The translations under genes were made by a program, and so were the position numbers. Positions 31,832-39,354 of a stretch of 40,100 nucleotides of DNA are shown here, piece by piece; the first letter of the stretch is position 1, and the number at the start of each line of letters is the position of its first letter. A model generated the notes under the pieces. The model saw nothing but the letters and a program-made list of their open reading frames with translations, searched no databases and had not been told where the DNA came from. The stretch is from IMG/VR virus record IMGVR_UViG_3300037847_006595, positions 1 through 40,100 of that record; one strand, given 5' to 3'. Source of the DNA: a virus.

Positions 31832-32280
31832 TGAACAATTGGATATATCAAAACCAGGAAGTAGATACTGTATCTGACTTCCCAGATAATACCTACGGAT
31901 TTGTTTATAAAATAACACATCTACCTACAGGTAAAAAATACATAGGTAAAAAAATACTATTTTTTACTAGAAAAGTAAAACTAACAAAAAAAGATTTATT
32001 AGAGTTTGAAGGTGTAGTAGGTAGAAGACCTGCATATAAATTAGCAGTAAAAGAATCTGACTGGAAAACATATTGGGGATCTAATAAAGAAATATTAGAA
32101 TTATCTAAAACAGAACCAGATGACCACTGGGAAAGAGAAATATTAGCTGCGGCCCCAAGTAAAAAATTACTTACTTATTATGAAACAAAATTTCAAATGA
32201 TTTATCAAGTATTAGAAAAACCTGAAGAATTTTGGAATGATAATATTTTAGGAAAATTTTATACTAAAGACTTTCAGTAA
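31831..32280 (+). CDS. SegE-like GIY-YIG endonuclease
   Basis: A 149-residue protein with the GIY-YIG core: GFVYKITH (residues 23-30), KKYIGKK (35-41), a basic insert, SDWKTYWGS (77-85) and the catalytic-type Glu in YYETKFQ (E118). This is the pattern of phage SegE-like nucleases, which are free-standing DNA endonucleases that can behave as homing enzymes. It lies between tail genes and the primase gene, an intergenic seam where such genes often land. The start is coupled to paralog B by TAATG, so it may be transcribed late. Whether it is active or domesticated is unknown. Confidence 0.83.
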   Translation: MNNWIYQNQEVDTVSDFPDNTYGFVYKITHLPTGKKYIGKKILFFTRKVKLTKKDLLEFEGVVGRRPAYKLAVKESDWKTYWGSNKEILELSKTEPDDHWEREILAAAPSKKLLTYYETKFQMIYQVLEKPEEFWNDNILGKFYTKDFQ

Positions 32281-32286
32281 TATAGC

Positions 32287-32317
32287 TTTGATGCATAAAA
32301 TTAGTTTTGTATATTAA
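32287..32317 (+). promoter_or_regulatory. Host-type promoter P9 (TTTG-N19-TATATTAA)
   Basis: TTTG at 32287-32290 and TATATTAA at 32310-32317, spacer 19 bases (one shorter than the rest), ending TTTTG. The primase ATG follows seven bases after, so the leader would be very short. Confidence 0.6.
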
Positions 32318-32323
32318 ACCACC

Positions 32324-33259
32324 ATGGTAAATGAACTATTAATAAACCTAGTTAATTCGGTACTAGGATCAGGTAAACGTACTGCAAGAGGCAATCAGGC
32401 ACATTCTTGTCCCTATTGTAATCACCATAAACCTAAATTAGAAATAAATTTCTCACAAAACAAAAAAGGATATAATCCTTGGCATTGTTGGGTATGTGAT
32501 AAGAAAGGTACACGAATTTCTACATTATTTAAAAAAGTAAAAGCATCAACTGAAAAATTTGATGAATTATATAAATTAATAGGTAATGAACAAGAATACA
32601 CCCAAAACCCTACAGATAAAAAAATATTAAGATTACCTAAAGAAATAAAATATTTTTCTGATATTACTATGTCTGATATAGAAGGTAGACGTGCTCTGTC
32701 TTATCTAAAAAATAGAGGAATTACTAAAGAAGATATTATCAAATACAACTTAGGATATTGCACATCTGGTAGATATCAAAATATGATTATTATACCATCA
32801 TATGATGAAAAAGGTCATTTAAATTATTTTACAGGTAGATCATTTGAGGATAAACCATATATTAAATATCGTAATCCAGAAACATCAAGAAATATAATCC
32901 CATTTGAATTATTTATTAATTGGGATTTACCATTAGTTTTATGTGAGGGTCCATTTGATGCTATTGCTATTAAACGAAATGCAATACCATTATTAGGTAA
33001 AAATTTACAACAAAATTTATTAATGAAAATTGTTAAGTCAACAGTAGAAAAAATATATATTGCTCTAGATTCTGATGCTAGAAAGCAAGCATTAAAGTTT
33101 GCTGAAAAGTTTATGGATGAAGGAAAGGAGGTCTACTTAGTAGAACTCGAAGGGAAAGACCCTAGTGAAATGGGATTTAACTATTTTACAAATTTAATCC
33201 AAAAAACTCTTCCATTATCACAATATGATTTAATGGAGAAAAAATTACAACTTATATGA
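32324..33259 (+). CDS. DNA primase (T4 gp61-like)
   Basis: Makes RNA primers for lagging-strand synthesis with the replicative helicase. A 311-residue protein with an N-terminal zinc ribbon (C29, C32, C55, C58 in SCPYCN and HCWVCDK) and YFTGRSF (168-174). The Toprim catalytic core has E208 in LVLCEGPFDAIA and the metal-binding DSD at 249-251 (IALDSDARK). T4 gp61 is 342 residues, so length fits. Primase, nuclease and P9 form a replication island set inside the late region. The next start overlaps by four bases (ATGA). Confidence 0.92.
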   Translation: MVNELLINLVNSVLGSGKRTARGNQAHSCPYCNHHKPKLEINFSQNKKGYNPWHCWVCDKKGTRISTLFKKVKASTEKFDELYKLIGNEQEYTQNPTDKKILRLPKEIKYFSDITMSDIEGRRALSYLKNRGITKEDIIKYNLGYCTSGRYQNMIIIPSYDEKGHLNYFTGRSFEDKPYIKYRNPETSRNIIPFELFINWDLPLVLCEGPFDAIAIKRNAIPLLGKNLQQNLLMKIVKSTVEKIYIALDSDARKQALKFAEKFMDEGKEVYLVELEGKDPSEMGFNYFTNLIQKTLPLSQYDLMEKKLQLI

Positions 33260-34053
33260 GTAAGAAAAAAATTAATCTAACAAATTCAACAACTTATTAT
33301 AAAAAGTCATATAATAGAGTCTTAGAAATTAGTGAAGATTCAAAACAAATAACCTTACCAGATGCTAGGTATTATAGACGAAATGGAAAATATTATCCAT
33401 CAATTACTTATGTTTTATCTTATTACCCTAAAGGTAAACATTTTGAGGATTGGCTAAAAAAAGTAGGATATTCAGCAGATTGGATTGTTAAAAAAGCAGG
33501 TGAAGAAGGTACTCAAGTACATGAAATGATTGAAGATTATCTTAATGGTAAAGAGTTAAACTTTTTAGTTAATGGGCAGCCAATGTACAATCCTTTAGTA
33601 TGGCAAATGTTTTTAAGATTTGTTGATTTTTGGGAAACATATAAACCAACTTTAATTGAAACAGAAGTACATATATTTTCAGATGAACTTAAAATAGCAG
33701 GTACTTGTGATATGGTATGTGAAATTGATGGTGAGTTATGGATTATTGATTTTAAAACATCTAACCATTTACAAACTACATATGAATTACAAACAGCGGT
33801 TTATGGTAAATGTTATGAGGAATGTTTTGGTAAAACAGCAGATAGATATGGTATTTTATGGTTAAAATCATCTAAAAGAGGACCTAAAGAAGGTGCTATA
33901 CAAGGTAAAGGATGGGAATTGTTTGAATCAAAACGTACACAAGAAGAAAATATTGGTATATTTAATACTGTTAAAAAGTTATTTGATTTAGAAAATCCTA
34001 GACATAAACCAAGTTTTACTGAATTTAGAACTACAGCTAAAAGGGAGTTGTGA
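33256..34053 (+). CDS. PD-(D/E)XK nuclease (RecB/Cas4-like)
   Basis: A 265-residue exonuclease-type protein. The motifs are in RecB/Cas4 order: GTQVHEMIEDYL (H89), the LIETEVHIF strand (E135/E137), GTCDMVCE (D152), LWIIDFKTS (D165, K167) and the QTAVYGKCYEE helix (Q179, Y183). There is no iron-sulfur cysteine cluster of the Cas4 kind that I can see. Likely roles are DNA end resection for recombination or host DNA degradation. It is co-transcribed with the primase. The TGA stop is immediately followed by a late-type promoter. Confidence 0.88.
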   Translation: MSKKKINLTNSTTYYKKSYNRVLEISEDSKQITLPDARYYRRNGKYYPSITYVLSYYPKGKHFEDWLKKVGYSADWIVKKAGEEGTQVHEMIEDYLNGKELNFLVNGQPMYNPLVWQMFLRFVDFWETYKPTLIETEVHIFSDELKIAGTCDMVCEIDGELWIIDFKTSNHLQTTYELQTAVYGKCYEECFGKTADRYGILWLKSSKRGPKEGAIQGKGWELFESKRTQEENIGIFNTVKKLFDLENPRHKPSFTEFRTTAKREL

Positions 34054-34062
34054 TATTTATAA
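34054..34062 (+). promoter_or_regulatory. Putative late promoter (TATTTATAA)
   Basis: Exact motif starting at the base after the nuclease stop and 15 bases before the 34078 start. It marks the switch from the replication island to the right-hand late block. Confidence 0.7.
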
Positions 34063-34077
34063 CAAAATATTCAATTC

Positions 34078-34611
34078 ATGATATCATTAGTACAGTTATT
34101 AAAAGAAGTGAGTATACCCAAAAATAAATGGGTACCACTATCGGGCAATGATATAAAAGATTTAGAAGATGACATTCTAGATTTAATTCAAAATGCTTAT
34201 GGACCTATTGGAGGTCATCCTAATTATAAATCAGTAGGTGATTTAGCAGGATCTGATTATGAAATTATTGATTTAGACGATGACCCAGATTTAGATGCTG
34301 TTACAGTAACTAAACAAAGAGCGGGTGGTACTAAACACGTTGGTATAGGACATGATGGTACAAGTCCAGGTAAAAGAGGAGCAATAGGTCGTACAATTGA
34401 TCAATTAGACAAACCTTCAAATTACATTGAAGCATCAGGTGCTATAGAAAATATTTTACGTAAGGCAGGAGTAGTACAAGTTACAGATGAAGAAACAATT
34501 CGTAAAGCTTTAAAAGGTAAAGAAATAAAAATATACGATGATGGTACTTATGATAGAATTTTAGGTGGTAAAAAGTATAGAAAAACAATGTTTGGAAAAC
34601 CAAAAGTATGA
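34078..34611 (+). CDS. Late protein with prohead-type leader, 177 aa
   Basis: Begins MISLVQLLKEVSIPK. The first ten residues form a short hydrophobic/amphipathic helix ending in Leu-Lys-Glu, resembling T4 capsid-targeting leaders that are cut after Leu/Ile-x-Glu. The rest is acidic then basic (DYEIIDLDDDPDLDAV; RAGGTKHVGIGHDG) and ends with a KEIKIYDDGTYDRILGGKKY beta segment. I recognise no enzyme family. A close variant of the leader (LVQKLDEMSIPK) lies inside the 1047-residue protein. Late expression is indicated by the TATTTATAA site. The stop overlaps the kinase gene by four bases. Confidence 0.78.
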   Translation: MISLVQLLKEVSIPKNKWVPLSGNDIKDLEDDILDLIQNAYGPIGGHPNYKSVGDLAGSDYEIIDLDDDPDLDAVTVTKQRAGGTKHVGIGHDGTSPGKRGAIGRTIDQLDKPSNYIEASGAIENILRKAGVVQVTDEETIRKALKGKEIKIYDDGTYDRILGGKKYRKTMFGKPKV

Positions 34612-35405
34612 TAAAATTAATGCAATTACTAAAAGAGGCAACAGCATCTCCTAAAGCAATTATATTAGCAGGTGCGCCAGGAGCTGGAAAAGGATATATT
34701 CTTAAAGGATTAGATCTATCTGGTTTAACTACTTATAATATAGATTTTGACTTTGTTCCTTTATTAAAAAAAGCAGGTGTTAGTTTAGATTTAAAAAATG
34801 CTACCCCTGAAGAAAGAAGCCAAGCAGCTAAATTAATGAGACAAGCTACTGCAAAATTAAAGGATGAGGATTTACCTAAAGCAATAGCTAGTAGAGAGTC
34901 ATTTATATTAGATGGTACTGCTGCATCATATAGACAAACAGAAAAATTAAAAGAAGAACTAGAAAATGCTGGTTATGAAGTATTTATGCTTTATGTTTAT
35001 ACTGATTTAGAACGTTCATTAAAACAAAATCAAGATAGATTTGATAAATCAGGTGATAGAAGTTTAGCACCAGCTATTGTAATGAGAACATGGAATGATG
35101 TTACTAAAAATTATCAACCATATAAAGATTTATTTGGTAATAATTTTGTATCTGTATCAAATTTGTTACAAGATGAAAAATTAGATAATTTAGAAGATAT
35201 AGTAAAAAAATATTTAGATCCTTTTAAACCACAAAATACAAAACCTAAAACTGATGCCCAAAAAGCAAGATCAGCTAAATCTAAAGCTCAATTAAATGCT
35301 GATATTAAAGCATTATTATCAGATGAAGGTGTTAAAGACATAATTGATAATTCAGTTTCAAGAGAAGAAGCTCAAGCAAAAATAAAATCATTTATAAATG
35401 GGTAG
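34608..35405 (+). CDS. P-loop kinase (zeta-toxin/AAA-like) with leader, 265 aa
   Basis: Leader MIKLMQLLKE-ATASPK, the same design as the preceding protein and with the Ala after Glu preferred by T4 prohead protease. Directly after it comes the kinase fold: IILAGAPGAGKGYIL (Walker A, about residues 18-32), the YNIDFD strand (38-43) and ESFILDGTAASY (about 107-118). VFMLYVYTDLERSLKQNQDR follows (Walker B-like strand and LID arginines). This resembles zeta toxin and small-molecule kinases. The C-terminal 60 residues are Lys/Ala rich and probably flexible. The substrate could be a nucleotide-sugar or nucleoside. The stop overlaps the next start by eight bases in another frame. Confidence 0.8.
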   Translation: MIKLMQLLKEATASPKAIILAGAPGAGKGYILKGLDLSGLTTYNIDFDFVPLLKKAGVSLDLKNATPEERSQAAKLMRQATAKLKDEDLPKAIASRESFILDGTAASYRQTEKLKEELENAGYEVFMLYVYTDLERSLKQNQDRFDKSGDRSLAPAIVMRTWNDVTKNYQPYKDLFGNNFVSVSNLLQDEKLDNLEDIVKKYLDPFKPQNTKPKTDAQKARSAKSKAQLNADIKALLSDEGVKDIIDNSVSREEAQAKIKSFING

Positions 35406-38400
35406 AGTATTAGCAGCATATGGAGGAGGTTTTAAACCACCTACAAGAGGTCATTTTGAAATAGTAAAAACAGCACTTAATGACTTTCCAGAAATAGATG
35501 AATTTTATATCTATGTAGGAGGTAAAGTACGTGATGGTATAGATCAATTTGAAGCAATTCAGATTTGGGACATATATAAAAAATATTTAGCTAATAAAGT
35601 TGATATACAACCTTCAAAATCTCCAATTGGAGATATTTTACGTTTAGCTAAAGATAATCCTCAAGATATTGTTTATTTTGTTATAGGATACAGAGAAGGT
35701 AGACAAGATGATTTAGATGATGTATCTGCAAGAACAGATAATTTAAAAGAAAAATATCCTAATATTATAGTTAAAGTAATTCCTACTTATGATCCTAATA
35801 TGAGTGGTACTAATGCTAGAAAGGTATTAGATAATGAAGAAGAATTTATTAAATTTTTACCTTATGAAGTAGAAGAAAAATCTGAAGTATTTAAATTAGT
35901 ACAAAAGTTAGATGAAATGTCAATTCCTAAATTTGATGTAGTAAAACCTATTATTGACAAATTTTTAGGAGGAGCAGAAAAAGCTGGTAAAAAATTATTA
36001 GAAATAGTTAAAAGAGAAGGCAAACAAACTTTAGTATTAGTTAAAGAAATAGCAGAGTATGTAATATCAGGTGAAAAACCAAACCCAGCTGAAGAAAAGA
36101 AAATAAATAAACAGTTATTAGATCTAGGGTTTTTAGCATTATTAGGAATAACTGGTAATATCCCAGTATCTATAGTTGGTATTTTATATTGGATACTTCA
36201 AGAATCAGGTGTTGCTAAAGAATTTTTAAAATTAGATGAAATAGCTTTAATAGAAGAATGGCTTAATGAAGCAGATCCTAAAAAAGGAACAGGTAAAAAA
36301 CCTAAAGGATCAAGTAGAAGATTATACACAGATGAGGATCCTAAAGATACTGTAGGTGTTAAGTTTAGTACTAGACAAGATATAGTAGACACTTTAGGTA
36401 AAGCATCGTTTAAAGCTAAATCACATGCTAGACAATCTCAAATTATTAATTTAATACACCAAAGAGTAAGAGCAGCACTAGCCAGAACTAAGGACCCAGA
36501 TAAGAAAAAGAAACTAAAAGCTGGATTTGAATATATTAAAGGTAAAAAAGAAGCATCTAAAAAGAAAACACAGCGTTTAAAAAAACAAAAGAAAGAAAAT
36601 GTAGCACCTAATCATAATGGTAAAGCAGCTCCATTTGGATCTGGATATAAAGAATTAAATGAAGGTAAGTATGATTCTTTAGTAACTAAATTAGCTGGTT
36701 TTACTTTAAATGCTTGGAAAGGTGATTTTGAAGATGGTCAAAATAAAGGACTTATTGAAGTAGAAGTAGGTCCTGGTTTAGATTTTGATTACCCACATTT
36801 AAAATTTATATATAAAGCAGAAGCTAAATTTGGTGGTTTTTATAGAACAGCAGGAGCAGCTATACCTGATCCACCTAAAGGTTTACCTAGAGTTAGATTA
36901 AATTATAATATTCCTATAGATGAATTACCTAGAATGTGGGAACGAATTTCTATGGATATTAGAAATACTATTAGACATGAAATAGAACATTTAATGCAAT
37001 CAGGACCTAATGTTAAAAAAGGTAAAGAAAAAGCATCAGATAGATCTGAAAGAGAAGAATTAGCAACAGGTAAAAAACCATGGTGGAAATTTTGGAGAAA
37101 AACTTTAGGCACTCCTGAGTATTATAAATTAGAAAAAGAAATAGACGCTAATTTAGAAGGTTTATATTTAAAAGCTAAAAAATCAAGACAACCTTTAGAG
37201 CAAGTAATTGATAATTATTTGCAGTATGATTTAAATTTACCTATAGAGGATAGAGAAGATATAAAAGCTTTATGGAAAAAAAGAGCACCTGAATTAAATA
37301 TACCATTAGAGGAAGGAGATACATATGAAAAGATGGCTGCTAAAGGTAAAAAAGCAGGTAATTTAAAACAAGGTACAGTTAGAAAAAGATTAGGCATTCC
37401 TAAAGATAAAAAAATCCCATTATCTAAAATTAATAAAGAATTATCTAGATTAAAGAAAATGGATAAAGATAAAGATAAAAAAGGTGTACAATTAGGAGAT
37501 AAAAACCAAAAATATTATAAAGCACTACAGTTATCTAAAACATTAAAAACTACTACTAACGTAAATGAAAGTGCTACATATTCCCAACATATAGATCTTA
37601 TAGGGTTTTTAGCTAAACTAACTCAATATATGTTAGATAAAGGTATGAATATTGAACCATTACCAAATTTAGAATTTATTGATGGTGATATTGAAAATGC
37701 TAAACAATTTCTTGGTAAAACAGCGTATTATGACCCAAATACTCAAACTATAGCATTATATACTGAAGGTAGACATCCTAAAGATATAGCGCGTTCATAC
37801 GCTCATGAAATGATACATCATATACAGTATTTAGAAAATAGGTTGGGTAATGTACAAACTACTAATACATTGGAGGATGATAACCTTGATAAATTAGAAC
37901 AAGAAGCTAATTTAAGAGGTACAATGACGTTTAGAAACTTTACAGATTCTTTAAATGAAGTATATAAACATAAATTTGGGTTTAATGATAAATTGGGTAA
38001 GGATCCTTTTGGATTAAACCAATTTGCAAGAGAAATAGCTACAGAAGTAGAAAACGCTATGAATAAAAAAGAATATAAAATATTTTCGGATATGGATGGG
38101 GTCATAACTGACTTTAATGGTAGATTTGAAAAATACTCTGATGGTATTCCACCTTCAGAATACGAAAAAAGATTTGGTAAAGAAAAATTTTGGGAATTAG
38201 CTGATGGTGAAGGTGTAGCATTTTGGGTAGGCATGCCTTGGATGTCTGATGGTAAAACATATTGGGATTATATTAAAAATTATGATGTAGAATTATTATC
38301 ATCACCTTCAAGATCTCAAACATCTAGATTAGGTAAAAGACTATGGGTTAGAAATAATTTACCTGGAGTTAAATTAACATTAGCTCAAGCAGCTAAAAAA

Positions 38401-38541
38401 CAAAATTATGCAGCACCAAACCATATATTAATTGATGATAGAGAATCGAATATTGAACAATGGAGATCACAAGGTGGTATAGGAATATTACACACATCAG
38501 CTGCTGATACAATTGAACAACTTAAACAACTAGGATTATGA
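35398..38541 (+). CDS. Multi-domain late protein: nucleotidyltransferase, membrane segment, two zincins, HAD phosphatase (1047 aa)
   Basis: Domains in order. (1) Residues 1-160: HIGH-type nucleotidyltransferase, FKPPTRGHFEIV at 12-23 and MSGTNARKVL at 135-144. (2) Residues 241-267: membrane-like segment. (3) Residues 295-400: Lys/Arg-rich region. (4) Residues about 425-600: zincin with HEIEH at 527-531 and a following LEKEIDANLEGLYLKA. (5) Residues about 725-850: second zincin with HEMIH at 803-807 and LEQEANLRG, so the two look related. (6) Residues 891-1047: HAD 5'-nucleotidase type, DMDGVITDF at 898-906 and ILIDDRESNIEQW at 1010-1022. Leu/Val-x-Glu steps fall in the linkers (LDE 171-173, LNE 289-291, LNE 420-422, VNE 722-724, LNE 852-854). 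LVQKLDEMSIPK (167-178) copies the leader of the 34078 protein. It is probably a virion cargo polyprotein; this is inference. Confidence 0.83.
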   Translation: MGRVLAAYGGGFKPPTRGHFEIVKTALNDFPEIDEFYIYVGGKVRDGIDQFEAIQIWDIYKKYLANKVDIQPSKSPIGDILRLAKDNPQDIVYFVIGYREGRQDDLDDVSARTDNLKEKYPNIIVKVIPTYDPNMSGTNARKVLDNEEEFIKFLPYEVEEKSEVFKLVQKLDEMSIPKFDVVKPIIDKFLGGAEKAGKKLLEIVKREGKQTLVLVKEIAEYVISGEKPNPAEEKKINKQLLDLGFLALLGITGNIPVSIVGILYWILQESGVAKEFLKLDEIALIEEWLNEADPKKGTGKKPKGSSRRLYTDEDPKDTVGVKFSTRQDIVDTLGKASFKAKSHARQSQIINLIHQRVRAALARTKDPDKKKKLKAGFEYIKGKKEASKKKTQRLKKQKKENVAPNHNGKAAPFGSGYKELNEGKYDSLVTKLAGFTLNAWKGDFEDGQNKGLIEVEVGPGLDFDYPHLKFIYKAEAKFGGFYRTAGAAIPDPPKGLPRVRLNYNIPIDELPRMWERISMDIRNTIRHEIEHLMQSGPNVKKGKEKASDRSEREELATGKKPWWKFWRKTLGTPEYYKLEKEIDANLEGLYLKAKKSRQPLEQVIDNYLQYDLNLPIEDREDIKALWKKRAPELNIPLEEGDTYEKMAAKGKKAGNLKQGTVRKRLGIPKDKKIPLSKINKELSRLKKMDKDKDKKGVQLGDKNQKYYKALQLSKTLKTTTNVNESATYSQHIDLIGFLAKLTQYMLDKGMNIEPLPNLEFIDGDIENAKQFLGKTAYYDPNTQTIALYTEGRHPKDIARSYAHEMIHHIQYLENRLGNVQTTNTLEDDNLDKLEQEANLRGTMTFRNFTDSLNEVYKHKFGFNDKLGKDPFGLNQFAREIATEVENAMNKKEYKIFSDMDGVITDFNGRFEKYSDGIPPSEYEKRFGKEKFWELADGEGVAFWVGMPWMSDGKTYWDYIKNYDVELLSSPSRSQTSRLGKRLWVRNNLPGVKLTLAQAAKKQNYAAPNHILIDDRESNIEQWRSQGGIGILHTSAADTIEQLKQLGL

Positions 38542-38744
38542 GTGAAATAAAAACATTAGGTGGTGGTTATAAAGGTGGTTCTCCTCGAGTAAGAAGTAAT
38601 AATACTAAAACATTTACTCCTCCACCCCCACAACAAAAAATATTAGTAAGTGAATTAATTAACCAAATTAAAGTATGGAAAATTGATGGTAAGTTAACAT
38701 CAGAAGAAATACAAACAATAATTACGGAGTTACAAAAAATATAG
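38538..38744 (+). CDS. Hypothetical protein, 68 aa
   Basis: Start overlaps the polyprotein stop (ATGA). The first half is Gly/Pro/Ser rich and disordered (TLGGGYKGGSPRVRSNNTKT, then FTPPPPQQK). The second half is one helix pair (ILVSELINQIKVWKIDGKLT, SEEIQTIITELQKI) resembling a small SHOCT-like or assembly helix pair. It ends three bases before the zinc-ribbon gene. No firm family assignment. Confidence 0.72.
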   Translation: MSEIKTLGGGYKGGSPRVRSNNTKTFTPPPPQQKILVSELINQIKVWKIDGKLTSEEIQTIITELQKI

Positions 38745-38747
38745 TTT

Positions 38748-39323
38748 ATGAGCAAAGTACAAGGATTAAAAAAACAATTTACTGAAAAAGATGTTAACAG
38801 AATGCGTAACCTTATTCAAGGTAAGCACGGTGAAAAAGTAGGTCAAGGTGTTGGTTATTCTAAGTCAGAAAAACATTATAAAGAGGGTGATGTATGGGAA
38901 GCAGATGGTCGTAAATGGACTATTAAAGATGGTATTAAACAAAATATTACTAAATTAGATGCTGCAAAAAAAGCTCATATGATGCCTATATTTTGTCCTA
39001 GTTGTGGGTCTAAAATGCATGTTGATATTGATAAAGCTTATTATAACCTACACAAAAAATGTCTTAATTGTGTTGTTAAATTTGAACATGAATTACGTAA
39101 AGCAGGATTATATGAAGCTTATGAAGCTAGAATTATAAACTCAGATATAGATGGGTTTATAAATGACATAAAAAGCTATATAGAGTCACAACTAACTATA
39201 TCAAATAATTCATATATAACAGAACAAGGAGATGTTGAAAAGTGGGTTGGAGGTCCTAATATAGAAAAAGTATATGAGGGATTAGCTAAAACAATCGAAC
39301 ATTTAGAAAGTCTTAAAAAGTAA
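38748..39323 (+). CDS. Zinc-ribbon protein, 191 aa
   Basis: Two CxxC pairs, C83/C86 (FCPSCGSKM) and C105/C108 (KKCLNCVV), form a zinc ribbon. Around it are a basic N-terminal helix (VQGLKKQFTEKDVNRMRNLI), a WEADGRKWTIKDG beta hairpin and helical flanks (FEHELRKAGLYEAYEARI; VYEGLAKTIEHLESLKK). A nucleic-acid or protein-binding role is likely. The segment from WEADGRKW to the ribbon looks conserved, but I cannot name a family. It is co-directional with the late block and followed by a late-type promoter. Confidence 0.8.
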   Translation: MSKVQGLKKQFTEKDVNRMRNLIQGKHGEKVGQGVGYSKSEKHYKEGDVWEADGRKWTIKDGIKQNITKLDAAKKAHMMPIFCPSCGSKMHVDIDKAYYNLHKKCLNCVVKFEHELRKAGLYEAYEARIINSDIDGFINDIKSYIESQLTISNNSYITEQGDVEKWVGGPNIEKVYEGLAKTIEHLESLKK

Positions 39324-39335
39324 AATATTTTTATA

Positions 39336-39344
39336 TATTTATAA
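39336..39344 (+). promoter_or_regulatory. Putative late promoter (TATTTATAA)
   Basis: Exact motif within TATATATTTATAAATAAAA, ten bases before the last gene's start. Confidence 0.65.
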
Positions 39345-39354
39345 ATAAAATAAA

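Noticed and set aside
32318-32327. ACCACCATGG around the primase start, resembling a eukaryotic Kozak sequence
   Set aside because: All other evidence is bacterial-phage. A single match of this length is expected by chance.
33256-34053. Reading the PD-(D/E)XK nuclease as a CRISPR Cas4
   Set aside because: No cysteine cluster, no other cas genes and no repeat array in the window. Phage RecB-like exonuclease is the simpler call.
37818-38234. 138-codon minus-strand frame inside the polyprotein gene
   Set aside because: Antisense to the zincin-2/HAD part, whose motifs are intact; no promoter or start context.
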